Below, piece by piece: positions 1-7,806 of a DNA stretch of 64,000 nt. Both the position numbers and the translations under genes were made by a program. The notes beneath the pieces are model-generated. The model saw nothing but the letters and a program-made list of their open reading frames with translations. It was not told the DNA's origin and did no database searches. The first letter of the stretch is position 1. Every line of letters begins with the position of its first letter. Source of the stretch: Rhodopirellula sp. P2 (GTDB lineage Bacteria; Planctomycetota; Planctomycetia; Pirellulales; Pirellulaceae). The stretch is from positions 2,461,001-2,525,000 of the forward strand of contig NZ_CP118225.1 in NCBI RefSeq assembly GCF_028768465.1. Direction: 5' to 3'.

Positions 1-2
1 GA

Positions 3-671
3 GCGGATCAAATCACCGTTTCGCCGCTGCTGTTGTTCGCCGCAGGGCATGCGAAGTCCGACATCCCCGATGCGGTGGAAAACGTCGCTCGCCAGACTCA
101 AACGCTGGACCGGATCGCTGGCTACAGTCGTCCGATATCGCGGCAGCCGCACATGATCGATCTGGTTCGGGAGCGGTTGTTCGAATCGCTGGAATCTGCC
201 GCGCTGGAAGCCGGAGATGAAACGTCCCCGTCGATCGCCGTGGTGATGGTGGGCCGCGGAAGCTTGGACCCCTGTGCTTCGTCGGACATGCGATTGCTGA
301 CCGAGGTCACGCTGCGTGGTCGCGTGAACGAGTGGGGACGCTCGGGATCCGCTTCGCAGTCGATTGCGGATCATTGTGGGCTCAACGCGGGTGGATGGTG
401 CACCACGTTTTACGCAATGGCTCAGCCACGATTGCCGGACACGCTGGATCAATTGGCGGCAAGCGGTCGGTTCGGGCGTGTCATTGTTCAGCCGCACTTG
501 TTGTTTTCAGGGCGACTCTATGATGCGATCGTTCGTCAGACAAACGAGGTCGCGGCGAAGTTCAGTGAGATCGATTTCGTTGTCTCACGATACTTGGGGC
601 CGGATTCCAAGGTGGCCGCGGCAATCGCCGATCGAATCGATTCCCTGCGATCCGAAGACATCAGCGGTTGA
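3..671 (+). CDS. CbiX-type sirohydrochlorin chelatase (3' part)
   Basis: The reading frame is open from base 3, so the true start lies upstream of the window. The opening residues read SPLLLFAAGHAKSDIP, a typical CbiX/SirB segment: hydrophobic strand, then G-H-A with a metal-binding His. A second half-repeat carries VVMVGRGSLDP and VIVQPHLLFSGRLYD, the second-domain versions of the same strands, so this is probably a two-domain chelatase. Family members insert cobalt or iron into sirohydrochlorin for cobalamin or siroheme synthesis in the cytoplasm. A segment around residues 95-120 (VNEWGRSGSASQ and after) looks like an insertion relative to the usual family layout. Metal specificity cannot be read from the sequence. 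Confidence 0.8.
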   Translation, partial: ADQITVSPLLLFAAGHAKSDIPDAVENVARQTQTLDRIAGYSRPISRQPHMIDLVRERLFESLESAALEAGDETSPSIAVVMVGRGSLDPCASSDMRLLTEVTLRGRVNEWGRSGSASQSIADHCGLNAGGWCTTFYAMAQPRLPDTLDQLAASGRFGRVIVQPHLLFSGRLYDAIVRQTNEVAAKFSEIDFVVSRYLGPDSKVAAAIADRIDSLRSEDISG

Positions 672-744
672 GCCCCATTCCGTGGGAGAGATTGATCTGC
701 ATGGGGCGCCCGTCTCGAAGGCAATCGGGCCGGGCGGACGATTT

Positions 745-1296
745 TCAGTCTGGAAGTTTGCGGCGAAAGTTCGGCCGTTTGGCTTTGGGTAACTCGGCCT
801 GATGTTCTTCCTGGTGTCGACGTCGTTCAACAGCAGAGGCGTAGTAAGTCAGGTAGGTGTCACTGTCATCCACACACCGCCATTCCAGGCACTTGCCCGG
901 TGCATCGACTTTCTTCTCGCAAGCGGGAAGGATATCGCGGTAGATCACTCGATACAGTTGGCGGTCGGACAGATGATCGGTGTAGGTGAGTTTGATGTTT
1001 TGAGAATGCAGTTGCTGGATCGTTCGTTGCAGTTCCACCGACAGGGCGGCATCGTCCAGCGATTCAGGGGCGGGGATTTGCAGCGGTGGGTCAAACCACT
1101 GGGCAATCGCGAGTGCCGGTGCTCGTTCCCAGGCGAGGATTGACGCCAGGTATTCGTTTTCCTTCTGAAGCGGCATGCTTCGCGTGGTCGGATCGTCGAT
1201 GGAATCATCACGATATGGTTCTAGCTCGTCTCGCAGTCGAGCGTTGGTGAGAATCAAATCCACCTCGTCGATCATCGGCTGACTCGTTTCACTCAT
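745..1296 (-). CDS. Conserved hypothetical protein (183 aa)
   Basis: Complete ORF starting MSETSQPMIDEVDLI. It is charged and soluble, with no signal peptide or membrane segment. It is Glu/Asp-rich in the first half (REYLAS- and YRDD-type stretches) and strongly basic at the C-terminus (KAKRPNFRRKLPD). The middle contains a predicted helical run followed by DRQLYRVIYRDILPACEK and a pair of Cys residues (ACEKKVDAPGKCLEWRC) that could bind metal. I do not recognise the family. It is convergent with the chelatase gene, with 73 bases between the stops. Confidence 0.6.
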   Translation of the reverse strand: MSETSQPMIDEVDLILTNARLRDELEPYRDDSIDDPTTRSMPLQKENEYLASILAWERAPALAIAQWFDPPLQIPAPESLDDAALSVELQRTIQQLHSQNIKLTYTDHLSDRQLYRVIYRDILPACEKKVDAPGKCLEWRCVDDSDTYLTYYASAVERRRHQEEHQAELPKAKRPNFRRKLPD

Positions 1297-1654
1297 GTTC
1301 TGATTACCCTTCGTCCTTTAGCTGTATCGCGTGACCGGGGCCCGTACCCCGCACTCCGTTTGATTGGCGTCGAAGCAACTCGCGGCGACACTCCCAAGCT
1401 ATCCAGGCCAGCTCATGACTCAATCTGGAATTGAGTCAAAACAGCGAAGTCGAGAGATTTTTGCCCAAACGTGTGTGTCTTGATCGCTACGAACGTCACG
1501 ATTTACCACGTTTCACGCCGTTCGGGGCTTGTCGGTTCAGCCTGCGAGCAGTCCCGAGCGGCACGGCAGCATCTTGGGCATGAATGGCTCCGGAGGAGTC
1601 GGCGTTCCTAGCTCAGGGTGGAAGCCCCGAGAGACCTCGAGTTCACAACCCGAC

Positions 1655-1710
1655 GCGTGAGCGAGGGACCCACAGGCTTGTTGCAATGGCACGCGTTCCC
1701 TCGCTCACGC
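1655..1710. repeat. Inverted repeat, 16-bp arms (REP-like)
   Basis: Left arm GCGTGAGCGAGGGACC (1655-1670) and right arm GTTCCCTCGCTCACGC (1695-1710) pair over 16 bp with one mismatch, around a 24-base loop. CTTTT follows the right arm. It resembles dispersed intergenic REP-like elements more than a terminator for the flanking genes, neither of which ends here. Confidence 0.6.
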
Positions 1711-1736
1711 CTTTTGAAGTTGCACTTTTCCTCTAA

Positions 1737-1926
1737 TGGCCAACGGCCTTTTTCAACCTAGCCAGGGGCATCGCCCCTGGAGCAGAAATACACGGCACCA
1801 TTTTGGCCAACGGCCAAATTCATTTCAAAACGTGTGGGTTGATGTTGGCCGTTGGCCAACCAATTCCGGTTCATTCTCGATCCCTGGGGCGATGCCCCAG
1901 GCTACGATGACGAAGGCCGTTGGCCA
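1737..1926. repeat. Large palindromic repeat block
   Basis: Bases 1737-1780 and 1882-1926 are near-perfect inverted copies. Each arm contains its own small hairpin: CCAGGGGCATCGCCCCTGG on the left and CCTGGGGCGATGCCCCAGG on the right. The motif TTGGCCGTTGGCC or its complement occurs four times, at both ends and twice in the centre (about 1803-1816 and 1846-1859). The block is non-coding and lies about 90 bases upstream of the point where the recombinase frame begins. Confidence 0.7.
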
Positions 1927-2018
1927 AGAAAACCGAATGCAAAAACGCAACTTTAAAACTCACGCTTCGGTTTAGGATTCAATCAACAAGCCGTCACCAT
2001 TTGGCGCTTTGATTGCGA

Positions 2019-2891
2019 ATGATGGAGGCCGCTCGCACGTTGCGTGACAAACTGCTTCTCACCGTGTTGTATGCAACCGGTTTGCGAGTCGCGGAGGTCG
2101 CCCGTTTGCAGTGGTCGGATTTTGATTTCGATCGCCAACAAATCCGAGTTCAACTTGGCAAAGGCAAAAAGGATCGCTACGTCATGCTGGCCGACGATCT
2201 GTTGCCGCTGATGAGGCAGTTGTGGCGGCACACCAAAGGAGTTGGCTACCTGTTTCCTTCCGAAGGCAGGCGTGTCGACCGGCATCTTTCTCCGAGGACG
2301 ATCCAACGTGCGGTCAAGCAGGCTCGGATTCTGTCGGGAATTGGCAAGGCGGTCACGCCGCACAGTTTCCGCCACAGCTTTGCCACGCATCTGATCGAAT
2401 CCGGTACCGACATTCGGTTCATTCAAAAGCTGCTCGGGCACACCAATTTGGAAACCACCTCGCTGTACACCAACGTCGCACGAATGAAAGCGACGGCGGT
2501 TGCCAGCCCACTGGATCGGTTGAGGGACGAACCCGGTTCGTCGTCGGAGTCTTCCGGTCGGCAACCGAAGCCTCGGCCTTCCGTGGGCCGGATGCGGCTT
2601 GAGCTGGATCCGAATCCCGATTCAAACGGCGCGTATGCGGTGACGTTGGGCGTCTGGAAGGATGGTCAATTGCTTCCCCTGCCGGGAATGCGAGCGACGA
2701 TGCCGCGCCAAGATTGGGTTTCTTTGCAAATCCCACTGCAAGACATCTGGGAACCGACGCTGCGTTGTCTCCCCGCGGCACAACGAGAGCGATTGGAGTC
2801 GCCCGAGTTCTTCTCGCAGGTGCAGCGAGAGGTTGCCAAGCGAATCCTGCGAATCAGAGACGCGGAACCTTCTCAGGCGATCAAAACCTAG
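2019..2891 (+). CDS. Tyrosine recombinase, N-terminally truncated (integron integrase candidate)
   Basis: The catalytic domain of an Xer/IntI-type tyrosine recombinase is intact: Arg in ATGLRVAEV, Lys in GKGKKDRYV, the H-x-x-R box HSFRHSFATHL, and GHTNLETTSLY with the nucleophilic Tyr. It continues through SPLDRL, as IntI proteins do. The SAM-like DNA-binding domain (about 90 residues) that should precede RMMEAARTLRDK is absent, and a TGA stop lies in frame at 2010-2012. Start choice is between ATG 2019 and ATG 2022. After SPLDRL there is an unusual C-terminal extension of about 110 residues. The extra helix between the two catalytic boxes that marks classical IntI is not evident. Its position immediately before an attC array makes it the best integrase candidate, but truncation may have inactivated it. 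It could instead be an IS91-associated recombinase remnant. Confidence 0.7.
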   Translation: MMEAARTLRDKLLLTVLYATGLRVAEVARLQWSDFDFDRQQIRVQLGKGKKDRYVMLADDLLPLMRQLWRHTKGVGYLFPSEGRRVDRHLSPRTIQRAVKQARILSGIGKAVTPHSFRHSFATHLIESGTDIRFIQKLLGHTNLETTSLYTNVARMKATAVASPLDRLRDEPGSSSESSGRQPKPRPSVGRMRLELDPNPDSNGAYAVTLGVWKDGQLLPLPGMRATMPRQDWVSLQIPLQDIWEPTLRCLPAAQRERLESPEFFSQVQREVAKRILRIRDAEPSQAIKT

Positions 2892-3158
2892 CCCCCTCGC
2901 AACTGCGAGTTGGATTCTGCCCCGCAGGACGTTCGTCTTGTCTGCCAGCGGGGAAGGTGTGATTGCCACCTGATTTCAGTGTGAAAAACACCGCTTTTCA
3001 CACTCGTGCCTCTGTAGCAGCGAACGCAACATCGCGTCCCCGCACCCTCGCCCGGGCGCACGGTGCTGCAGACCGAGCCCCCTTCAGCTAAAATCAACAC
3101 CCGTTCTCCCCCATTTCCAAGCATGTACGACACCCTGTCGTCCAGAAACCCGTTGTCC
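2892..3158 (+). other. Candidate attI region
   Basis: This is non-coding DNA between the recombinase stop and the first cassette. It ends at GTTGTCC (3152-3158), followed by GACC. This is close to the reverse complement of the first attC start (GGTCGTGCAAC, 3602-3612), as expected if G|TT at 3152 is the recombination point. The bases just before it (TGTCGTCCAGAAACCCG) resemble the conserved 3' end of the attC sites (TGTCGTAAAAACCTTCCG). A degenerate attC rather than a true attI is possible. Confidence 0.5.
2979..3003. terminator. Stem-loop downstream of the recombinase
   Basis: GTGTGAAAA (2979-2987) and TTTTCACAC (2995-3003) form a perfect 9-bp stem with a 7-base loop, about 90 bases after the recombinase stop. 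It has no clear T-tract, so it may be a weak terminator, a protein-binding operator or part of attI. Confidence 0.35.
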
Positions 3159-3174
3159 GACCGAGTCTTCCCAG

Positions 3175-3585
3175 ATGCCAACCGTTGATCCAACAATCGC
3201 TGCTTGGCAAACCGACCGTCACGAAATTGGCATGCTCGAATTCGCGCCAACGGAGTCCGCCGCGGAACGATTTCCGCATTGGCAGCTTCCGGATACTTCG
3301 ACCTTCCTTGGAATGCTTGAATCTGACGCACTCTGCTTGCTCGCGGACGGGACTCTCTGCGTTTACGACCACGAGGTTGCTGACCGCGTGCTATGTGTAG
3401 CTGCGCCCGACCAATCTTCGCTGATTTCGGCCTTATCCGACATGGACGCGTTCTTCGAGCGTTGCGGCGATGACGACGATCTGGCCGATGACGAATCGGC
3501 CAACGTCCAGACACGCGAGAAATGCACAACGTTGGTTGGTGGCTCTGACTACGCGGGATTCGTGCAACTGTTCTTTTGGGCATAG
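3175..3585 (+). CDS. Cassette 1 protein, unknown (136 aa)
   Basis: Starts at ATG 3175, 22 bases after the presumed cassette boundary. The protein is acidic (FFERCGDDDDLADDESANV) and soluble, without signal peptide or membrane segment. The layout LADGTLCVYDHEVADRVLCVA followed by LISALSDMDAFFERC resembles SMI1/KNR4-like or immunity-type small proteins often found in cassettes, but this is only an impression. The attC site begins 20 bases after the stop. Confidence is in the gene, not in a function. Confidence 0.6.
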   Translation: MPTVDPTIAAWQTDRHEIGMLEFAPTESAAERFPHWQLPDTSTFLGMLESDALCLLADGTLCVYDHEVADRVLCVAAPDQSSLISALSDMDAFFERCGDDDDLADDESANVQTREKCTTLVGGSDYAGFVQLFFWA

Positions 3586-3605
3586 CGGCTTGGCAAATCA
3601 CGGTC

Positions 3606-3812
3606 GTGCAACATGGTTTTTACGCAAGGCCGCGGCTTCGTCGTTGGAGTACCATTTGGTTTGCCGTATTGTCCACTTCGTTGCACGGTCTGGTTTGCCA
3701 CGCCGCGGACACCGCCTCTTTGGCAAAGTGGTTTCTTTTTGGTAAACTGTTTTGTGTTGCGACGCTTGTTGACTTCGGTGAGAAGCGGTGTCGTAAAAAC
3801 CTTCCGTTAGGC
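3606..3812 (+). repeat. attC1 (long type)
   Basis: Outer core GTGCAAC (3606-3612) and GTTAGGC (3806-3812). The inner arms GGTTTTTACG and CGTAAAAACC pair perfectly. At 207 bp it is longer than the classical attC range (about 57-141 bp). It is nearly the same sequence as attC3. Confidence 0.8.
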
Positions 3813-3823
3813 GACCTACCGTT

Positions 3824-4171
3824 TTGGCCAAGTATCCGTGCATTTTCGTTGCTGGCGAACTTGGTTCTTGGCCAACGATGCATGAAATGGCTGAGCTCTT
3901 GCGATCCGGCGGTCTCGCAGTGTCCGAAGGGCGCTATTCGCTTCGGTTAACTGACTTCGACCATTTCGTGTTCCAAGAATACGGCGGTGACCTTGGCGAT
4001 CCTCATATCGAATTTGAACACTATTCGCTGGACGACATGTTGCGGGACGCCGGTCGCGTTTCGCAGATCCTAGCTGACGCCAATCTTCAACATTGCTTCG
4101 AGATATACAACGACTCTGAAGAGAAGATAGGATACATACACCATGATTGGCCCGAAGAGCCGGTCGCCTAA
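3824..4171 (+). CDS. Cassette 2 protein, unknown (115 aa)
   Basis: Starts with TTG at 3824, the only start that fits the cassette boundary at 3807; no ATG lies upstream in frame. The sequence begins AKYPCIFVAGELGSWPT and contains an aromatic, acidic core (YSLRLTDFDHFVFQEYGGDLG) and HCFEIYNDSEEKIGYIHHDWP. No signal peptide or membrane segment. The TAA stop is formed inside the attC outer core GCCTAAC, a compact arrangement typical of gene cassettes. Family not recognised. Confidence 0.6.
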   Translation: MAKYPCIFVAGELGSWPTMHEMAELLRSGGLAVSEGRYSLRLTDFDHFVFQEYGGDLGDPHIEFEHYSLDDMLRDAGRVSQILADANLQHCFEIYNDSEEKIGYIHHDWPEEPVA

Positions 4172-4302
4172 CATGGTTTTTACGCTAGGCCTTCGGCACA
4201 CCTTCCTTGGTTGGTCACGTGGGCTCGCATTGGTAGAATCTTTCGTAGTTCAGGCATCGTTCGCTACGTTTAGGGCGGTGTCGTAAAAACCTTCCGTTGT
4301 CC
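4166..4302 (+). repeat. attC2
   Basis: Outer core GCCTAAC (4166-4172) and GTTGTCC (4296-4302), with inner arms GGTTTTTACG and CGTAAAAACC. The 5' core CGCCTAAC is the exact reverse complement of this cassette's own start (GTTAGGCG at 3806), which is the signature of a circularised cassette. 137 bp. Confidence 0.85.
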
Positions 4303-4316
4303 GCCGCAGGTTTCCC

Positions 4317-4805
4317 TTGACGCAACGTCTCAAAGCTCACAAATCTGGCGCTCGCTACCTGCTTCGACCCGAAAACGTGGCAATTGCCGCATACTTCCCT
4401 ATTAGCCGCAACGTGCACCAAGTTCGTTGCATTATCTCGCGGAACGGCGACGCTGAACGTGGCGAATGGATCACGACGCAACCATTTATCCACTCGATTC
4501 GCCATACGACACCCGAGCAAATCCACGAACTAGACACAAACCTTCAACTGTTGGCCGAGCTTCAACCGTGGGGCAATGCTGACCAGCACGACGAGGATGC
4601 CATCGAACCAATTCGTCGTTCCATACGTTTCTGGCATAACGAACGTGAAATCATGGCGTACTTACCACGCCGTTCCCTCTGGACTCCACTTGGTACGACC
4701 GTCTCTGGGGTTGCGGCTTTCGATGGCGCGTGGCGTAGCGTTTGGGCCTGCGCTGGTTCGCAGTCCGACCATGATCTTTCTGACCCGAATGGCCAACCTG
4801 ATTGA
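4317..4805 (+). CDS. Cassette 3 protein, unknown (162 aa)
   Basis: Begins at TTG 4317, 20 bases after the cassette boundary at 4297. The N-terminal half (QRLKAHKSGARYLL, then AAYFPISRNVHQVRCII) is basic. The C-terminal half holds Trp-rich segments (RRSIRFWHNEREIMAY and FDGAWRSVWACAG). There is no signal peptide. It ends 13 bases before the attC outer core GGACAAC (4818-4824). Function not recognised. Its attC is split by the mobile element that follows. Confidence 0.55.
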   Translation: MTQRLKAHKSGARYLLRPENVAIAAYFPISRNVHQVRCIISRNGDAERGEWITTQPFIHSIRHTTPEQIHELDTNLQLLAELQPWGNADQHDEDAIEPIRRSIRFWHNEREIMAYLPRRSLWTPLGTTVSGVAAFDGAWRSVWACAGSQSDHDLSDPNGQPD

Positions 4806-4817
4806 CGCTTCAGCGGC

Positions 4818-4824
4818 GGACAAC
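4818..4824 (+). repeat. attC3, left fragment (outer core)
   Basis: GGACAAC, preceded by GCGGC, is the exact reverse complement of this cassette's start (GTTGTCCGCCGC at 4296). The rest of attC3 resumes at 9703 with ATGG, so a mobile element inserted exactly between the outer core and the spacer. Confidence 0.75.
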
Positions 4825-5170
4825 TATTTAGGATTTGGGGTCAGCGAGGTACGAGCCTGAACCCAAATCCTTGTTCAAGGCGAGTCGCTTTGTGGTGGGG
4901 ACACTCCGGCGATGGTTCCCTAGTGGTTTTGTCCGCTGCGGCGTGCTCTGGCGGAGGGCTTCGTGCGAGGTTCGGTTTGGCGCGGTGGTTTGGGCAGCCG
5001 CTCTGGAAACTCAGAACGGTGTTTTGAATCGGGCAAGGGCGTTGATCGGCTGTTGGAATCGTGTGCCGGTATGCTTTTCGGGTCAGGTGATTGTGACGGG
5101 CGCGCAGGGGCAGCGGAGTCACCGATCAGATGACTTTGAAAGCGACGTGTTATTGGAGCGACGATCTGGA
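4825..5170. other. Non-coding 3' end of the IS91-like element, with hairpin
   Basis: No credible gene. A 14-bp stem with one mismatch (GGATTTGGGGTCAG at 4831-4844, CTGAACCCAAATCC at 4857-4870, loop of 12) lies 6 bases from the element end. That is where an oriIS-type hairpin is expected for IS91 elements. Confidence 0.45.
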
Positions 5171-5567
5171 TCATGGCGGCGCTCTGGCTGGTTGCGGCAA
5201 AGTTGTCGTGGCGGGGATGTAGCCCAGGTTGATCATCGGGCCGCCGCAGCTGGGGCATTGCATCGCGACCGGTTCCGCCATCACGATCTGCTGGCTGCAA
5301 GCCAGTTCGTATTGACGCTCCAGTGAGACAGCGACCAACCAGCGAACCTCCTCGAGGGATCGCTTGCTGCGCGCGTTGACGAATCCGTCGTGACGCACAC
5401 GATGAAAGCCAGCCGGCAACACGTGCTGGAGCCAACGGCGAATGAACTCTTCCACACGCATCGGCATCGGCTTGTACTGACGCGTTCCGCTGCGTTTGAC
5501 TTGCAGCGTCAAGTTGGCTTCTTCGAGCGACGTCAATTCGTCGCACTGCGTAACGCGTCGATTGGCC
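5171..5567 (-). pseudogene. IS91-like transposase, C-terminal part
   Basis: Continues the transposase begun at 8675 after removal of the IS66 copy and one 8-bp repeat: the frame joins as YVMRGAV then ANRRVTQCDE without a break. The fragment contains MRVEEFIRRWLQHVLPAGFHRVRHDGF split over the conserved IS91 C-terminal block (EEFIRRxLQHVLPxGFxxVRxxG). It ends with a short zinc-ribbon half, MQCPSCGGPMINLG. On its own it has no proper start. Confidence 0.8.
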
Positions 5568-5575
5568 ACCGCACC
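5568..5575. repeat. IS66 target site duplication, left copy
   Basis: ACCGCACC directly abuts the left IS end. The identical octamer is at 8206-8213. IS66-family elements make 8-bp duplications. Confidence 0.9.
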
Positions 5576-5616
5576 GTAACCGTTCACCGGGACCATTCGA
5601 CCTAGTGCGTTGACGG

Positions 5617-7392
5617 CTATTTTTTGAGACGTCGACGGCGGGCGCGTCGGACTCGCTTGCGGTCGGCTGCTTGTCGACGTTCGTCTTGCCGGTAGTCGCA
5701 GATGGATTCCGGGTGCGAGTCTCTCCAGGCAGGTGGGCTCAGCGCTGACCAGTCGGTTTCGCCAGCCAGGGCTCGGCGTAGCACATCATCCAGATAGGCG
5801 TGAACGTCCAATTCATTGCGAATCGCTGTCCCGATAATCGTCATCAAGTTCGCCGCTCGCTCACCTGCCGACAGCGAGCCTTTGAACAACCAGTTCTTGC
5901 GGCCTGTCGCCACTCGCTTCATCAACTGTTCGCAGTCGTTGTTGTCGATCGGAACGCGAGCGTCTTCGGTGAACCGATTCAGCGCCGCCCAGTGTCGACG
6001 CACGTACGCTGCCGCTTGGCCAAGATTGCTTTTGGGAAGCACCTTGGGTGAACTCATCGTTTCGCTTTGCAGGTATTCGTCGATCAAGCCCAGCACGTGA
6101 CGCGAGAGGCTTTGCCGCCGCGACAGTCGCTCCGCGTCATCGAGAGCCTTGATTTGATCCTCAATGTCGTAGAGCATCCGGATCCGCGATTCCAGCTTCG
6201 CCACTTGGATCGGGAATGCACTGCGGCACTCATCAATCTTGCGACGCGCATGCGCCCAGCACGCTGCGAACGTGATTCGCGAGTCGCTGCGCACATCGAT
6301 CTTTTGAAAGCCTGACCAGCAGTCGCCGATCAGCGTTCCTTCATAGTCCGCCAGCACATCATCGGGGCCGTCACGGTGACGACTGACCGTGAAGTCGAAC
6401 CCGACCACCGGAAGACGCGATGCGTAGTAGCCCCAGAAGTTCGCTTGGATGCTTGGCTTGCCAGAGGCGATGGCCTTTTCAAGCACTTCGACAACTCGGT
6501 CTGCGCGTGGATGATTCGATAAGTCGGGCATCACTTTGGGCGTGATCAGCACCACGCCTGTGTCATCACAGCCCACGCAAGCATCTGTCTTGAGAAACGA
6601 CCGCAAGTGTTCGGCCAGTGGGCGTAGCGCGAACTCGACGGAGGTTTCGATATTCGCCAGCGTGCTACGACTGGGCGTCCAACCGCTGCCGGCGAACAAG
6701 TCTTGCTGACGGTAAAACGGCAGGTGATAGAAGTACTTCCAAGCGATGACTTCGACACCGATCGATGCGTCGAAGCGATCCCCTGCGACCAGTCCGGTAG
6801 GACGCTCGGGGCTGATGATGGCCGGCCCTTCTTCGGCACGATTCTTTTCAATCGGCTGAACGTATTTGGCGTACTTGTTAACGCGAACACGAAGTTCGGG
6901 CCGAATCCACTCGAGCGTTTCGACCTCGTCATAGCCGATCAGCTTCAATCCCTCACGTCGAGCTTCGGGAAGGTCAACGATCCGCTCAATTCGCGGCAAG
7001 TGCTCGGGGAACTTACGGTCATTTTTGGCAGGCTGCTTGCGACGTCGTTTCTGTTTTTCTTCCTCAGCGTCTTGGGCGACCTGCTCCGCTTCCCGGACGG
7101 CTTCTTCCAGTGCACTGACCACTTCGGGAGTCGCTTCATCGCCGAGGTCCAGAAACAGCTGGCCGTCGCCGTCGACGCGGCGTTCACTCCGTCTGCCAAA
7201 GAGTTGCTGAAGCAGCTTGTCGACCTTCAGCTGGAGGTCGATGTTCTTTTCCTCGAGCTTGTCATTGTGGCTCTTCAGCTCGAGTACCGAGTGGGCTTGC
7301 TCTTCGACTTGTGATTTTAGGCTTGCGATTATGCGGTGACACGACTCGATGTCATTGGGCGGTTGAACGTTCGTTGATCGCTTCGCATCCAT
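5617..7392 (-). CDS. tnpC: IS66 transposase TnpC (DDE)
   Basis: Full-length IS66 transposase of 591 aa when started at ATG 7392; a TTG 9 bases upstream is the alternative. The N-terminus is a leucine-zipper-like coiled coil (residues about 20-65, SQVEEQAHSVLELKSHNDKL and after) followed by a basic linker KRRRKQPAKNDRK. The DDE catalytic residues are recognisable: Asp in GCDDTGVVL, Asp in TLIGDCWSGFQ, and Glu in NNDCEQLMKRVATGRKNW. The C-terminus ends in an Arg/Lys tail. It cuts and joins the element ends together with TnpA and TnpB. Confidence 0.93.
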   Translation of the reverse strand: MDAKRSTNVQPPNDIESCHRIIASLKSQVEEQAHSVLELKSHNDKLEEKNIDLQLKVDKLLQQLFGRRSERRVDGDGQLFLDLGDEATPEVVSALEEAVREAEQVAQDAEEEKQKRRRKQPAKNDRKFPEHLPRIERIVDLPEARREGLKLIGYDEVETLEWIRPELRVRVNKYAKYVQPIEKNRAEEGPAIISPERPTGLVAGDRFDASIGVEVIAWKYFYHLPFYRQQDLFAGSGWTPSRSTLANIETSVEFALRPLAEHLRSFLKTDACVGCDDTGVVLITPKVMPDLSNHPRADRVVEVLEKAIASGKPSIQANFWGYYASRLPVVGFDFTVSRHRDGPDDVLADYEGTLIGDCWSGFQKIDVRSDSRITFAACWAHARRKIDECRSAFPIQVAKLESRIRMLYDIEDQIKALDDAERLSRRQSLSRHVLGLIDEYLQSETMSSPKVLPKSNLGQAAAYVRRHWAALNRFTEDARVPIDNNDCEQLMKRVATGRKNWLFKGSLSAGERAANLMTIIGTAIRNELDVHAYLDDVLRRALAGETDWSALSPPAWRDSHPESICDYRQDERRQAADRKRVRRARRRRLKK

Positions 7393-7437
7393 GGTGCGCA
7401 ATTATACGAAACGCACCCTGGATGCAAAGTGTTCCCA

Positions 7438-7806
7438 TCAAGCAACTTTCATTCGCTTGCGTCTTGTCTTGGCCGATTTCAGTGACACGCCAGCGATCCA
7501 CATCGCGAGCTCGACCGAATCGATCGTGATATGCGATTGATCGCATGGAGACGTTGGCAGCTCAACGGTGCCTTGCTCGAGCCGTCTGTACCACAAGGTC
7601 AATCCACCAGTCTCCCACCAGAGGGCTTTGATGCGGTCTCGCTTTCGATTGACAAACAGAAACAGCGAACCGTCGGTGACGCTCTTGCCCAGCGACGTGG
7701 TGACGATTCCGGTCAGACCATCAAAGCCTTTTCGAAAGTCGACTGGATCGGTGCACAGATAGATCGGCGTGCCCCCTGAAACTTTATTGCCGGGCAATCC
7801 GATCAT
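7438..7806 (-). CDS. tnpB: IS66 accessory protein TnpB
   Basis: 122 aa, matching the IS66 Orf2 family: IYLCTDPVDFRKGFDGLTG, then LFLFVNRKRDRIKALWWETGGLTLWYRRLE, the signature of TnpB. The start codon overlaps the end of tnpA by 4 bases, indicating translational coupling. The protein is required for IS66 transposition, though its biochemical role is poorly defined. A basic C-terminal tail (SAKTRRKRMKVA) is present. Confidence 0.92.
   Translation of the reverse strand: MIGLPGNKVSGGTPIYLCTDPVDFRKGFDGLTGIVTTSLGKSVTDGSLFLFVNRKRDRIKALWWETGGLTLWYRRLEQGTVELPTSPCDQSHITIDSVELAMWIAGVSLKSAKTRRKRMKVA

Larger units (their letters stand above)
1297..2018. other. Gene-free interval with dispersed repeats
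   Basis: About 720 bases with no credible coding sequence. Bases 1297-1590 show nothing recognisable. From about 1595 there are two dense palindromic blocks (listed separately). The interval ends abruptly inside the reading frame of a tyrosine recombinase, suggesting that the repeat block marks a deletion or replacement that removed the 5' part of that gene. Confidence 0.6.

Noticed and set aside
1595-1660. tRNA-like arrangement (CCTAGCTCAG and GAGTTCACAACCC)
   Set aside because: The D-arm and T-arm-like strings cannot be joined into a cloverleaf with an anticodon and acceptor stem; the stretch fits a dispersed repeat better.
3598-3950. Overlapping ORFs on both strands across attC1 (for example 3576-3950 and 3598-3843)
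   Set aside because: They lie over the attC inverted repeats and share no conserved sequence; palindromic DNA creates open frames by chance.
4835-5326. Plus-strand ORF of 163 codons
   Set aside because: It overlaps the transposase C-terminal part and the element terminal hairpin; no domain features.
6703-7314. Long plus-strand ORF opposite tnpC
   Set aside because: It is the antisense shadow of the IS66 transposase, whose DDE motifs and length fix the minus strand as coding.
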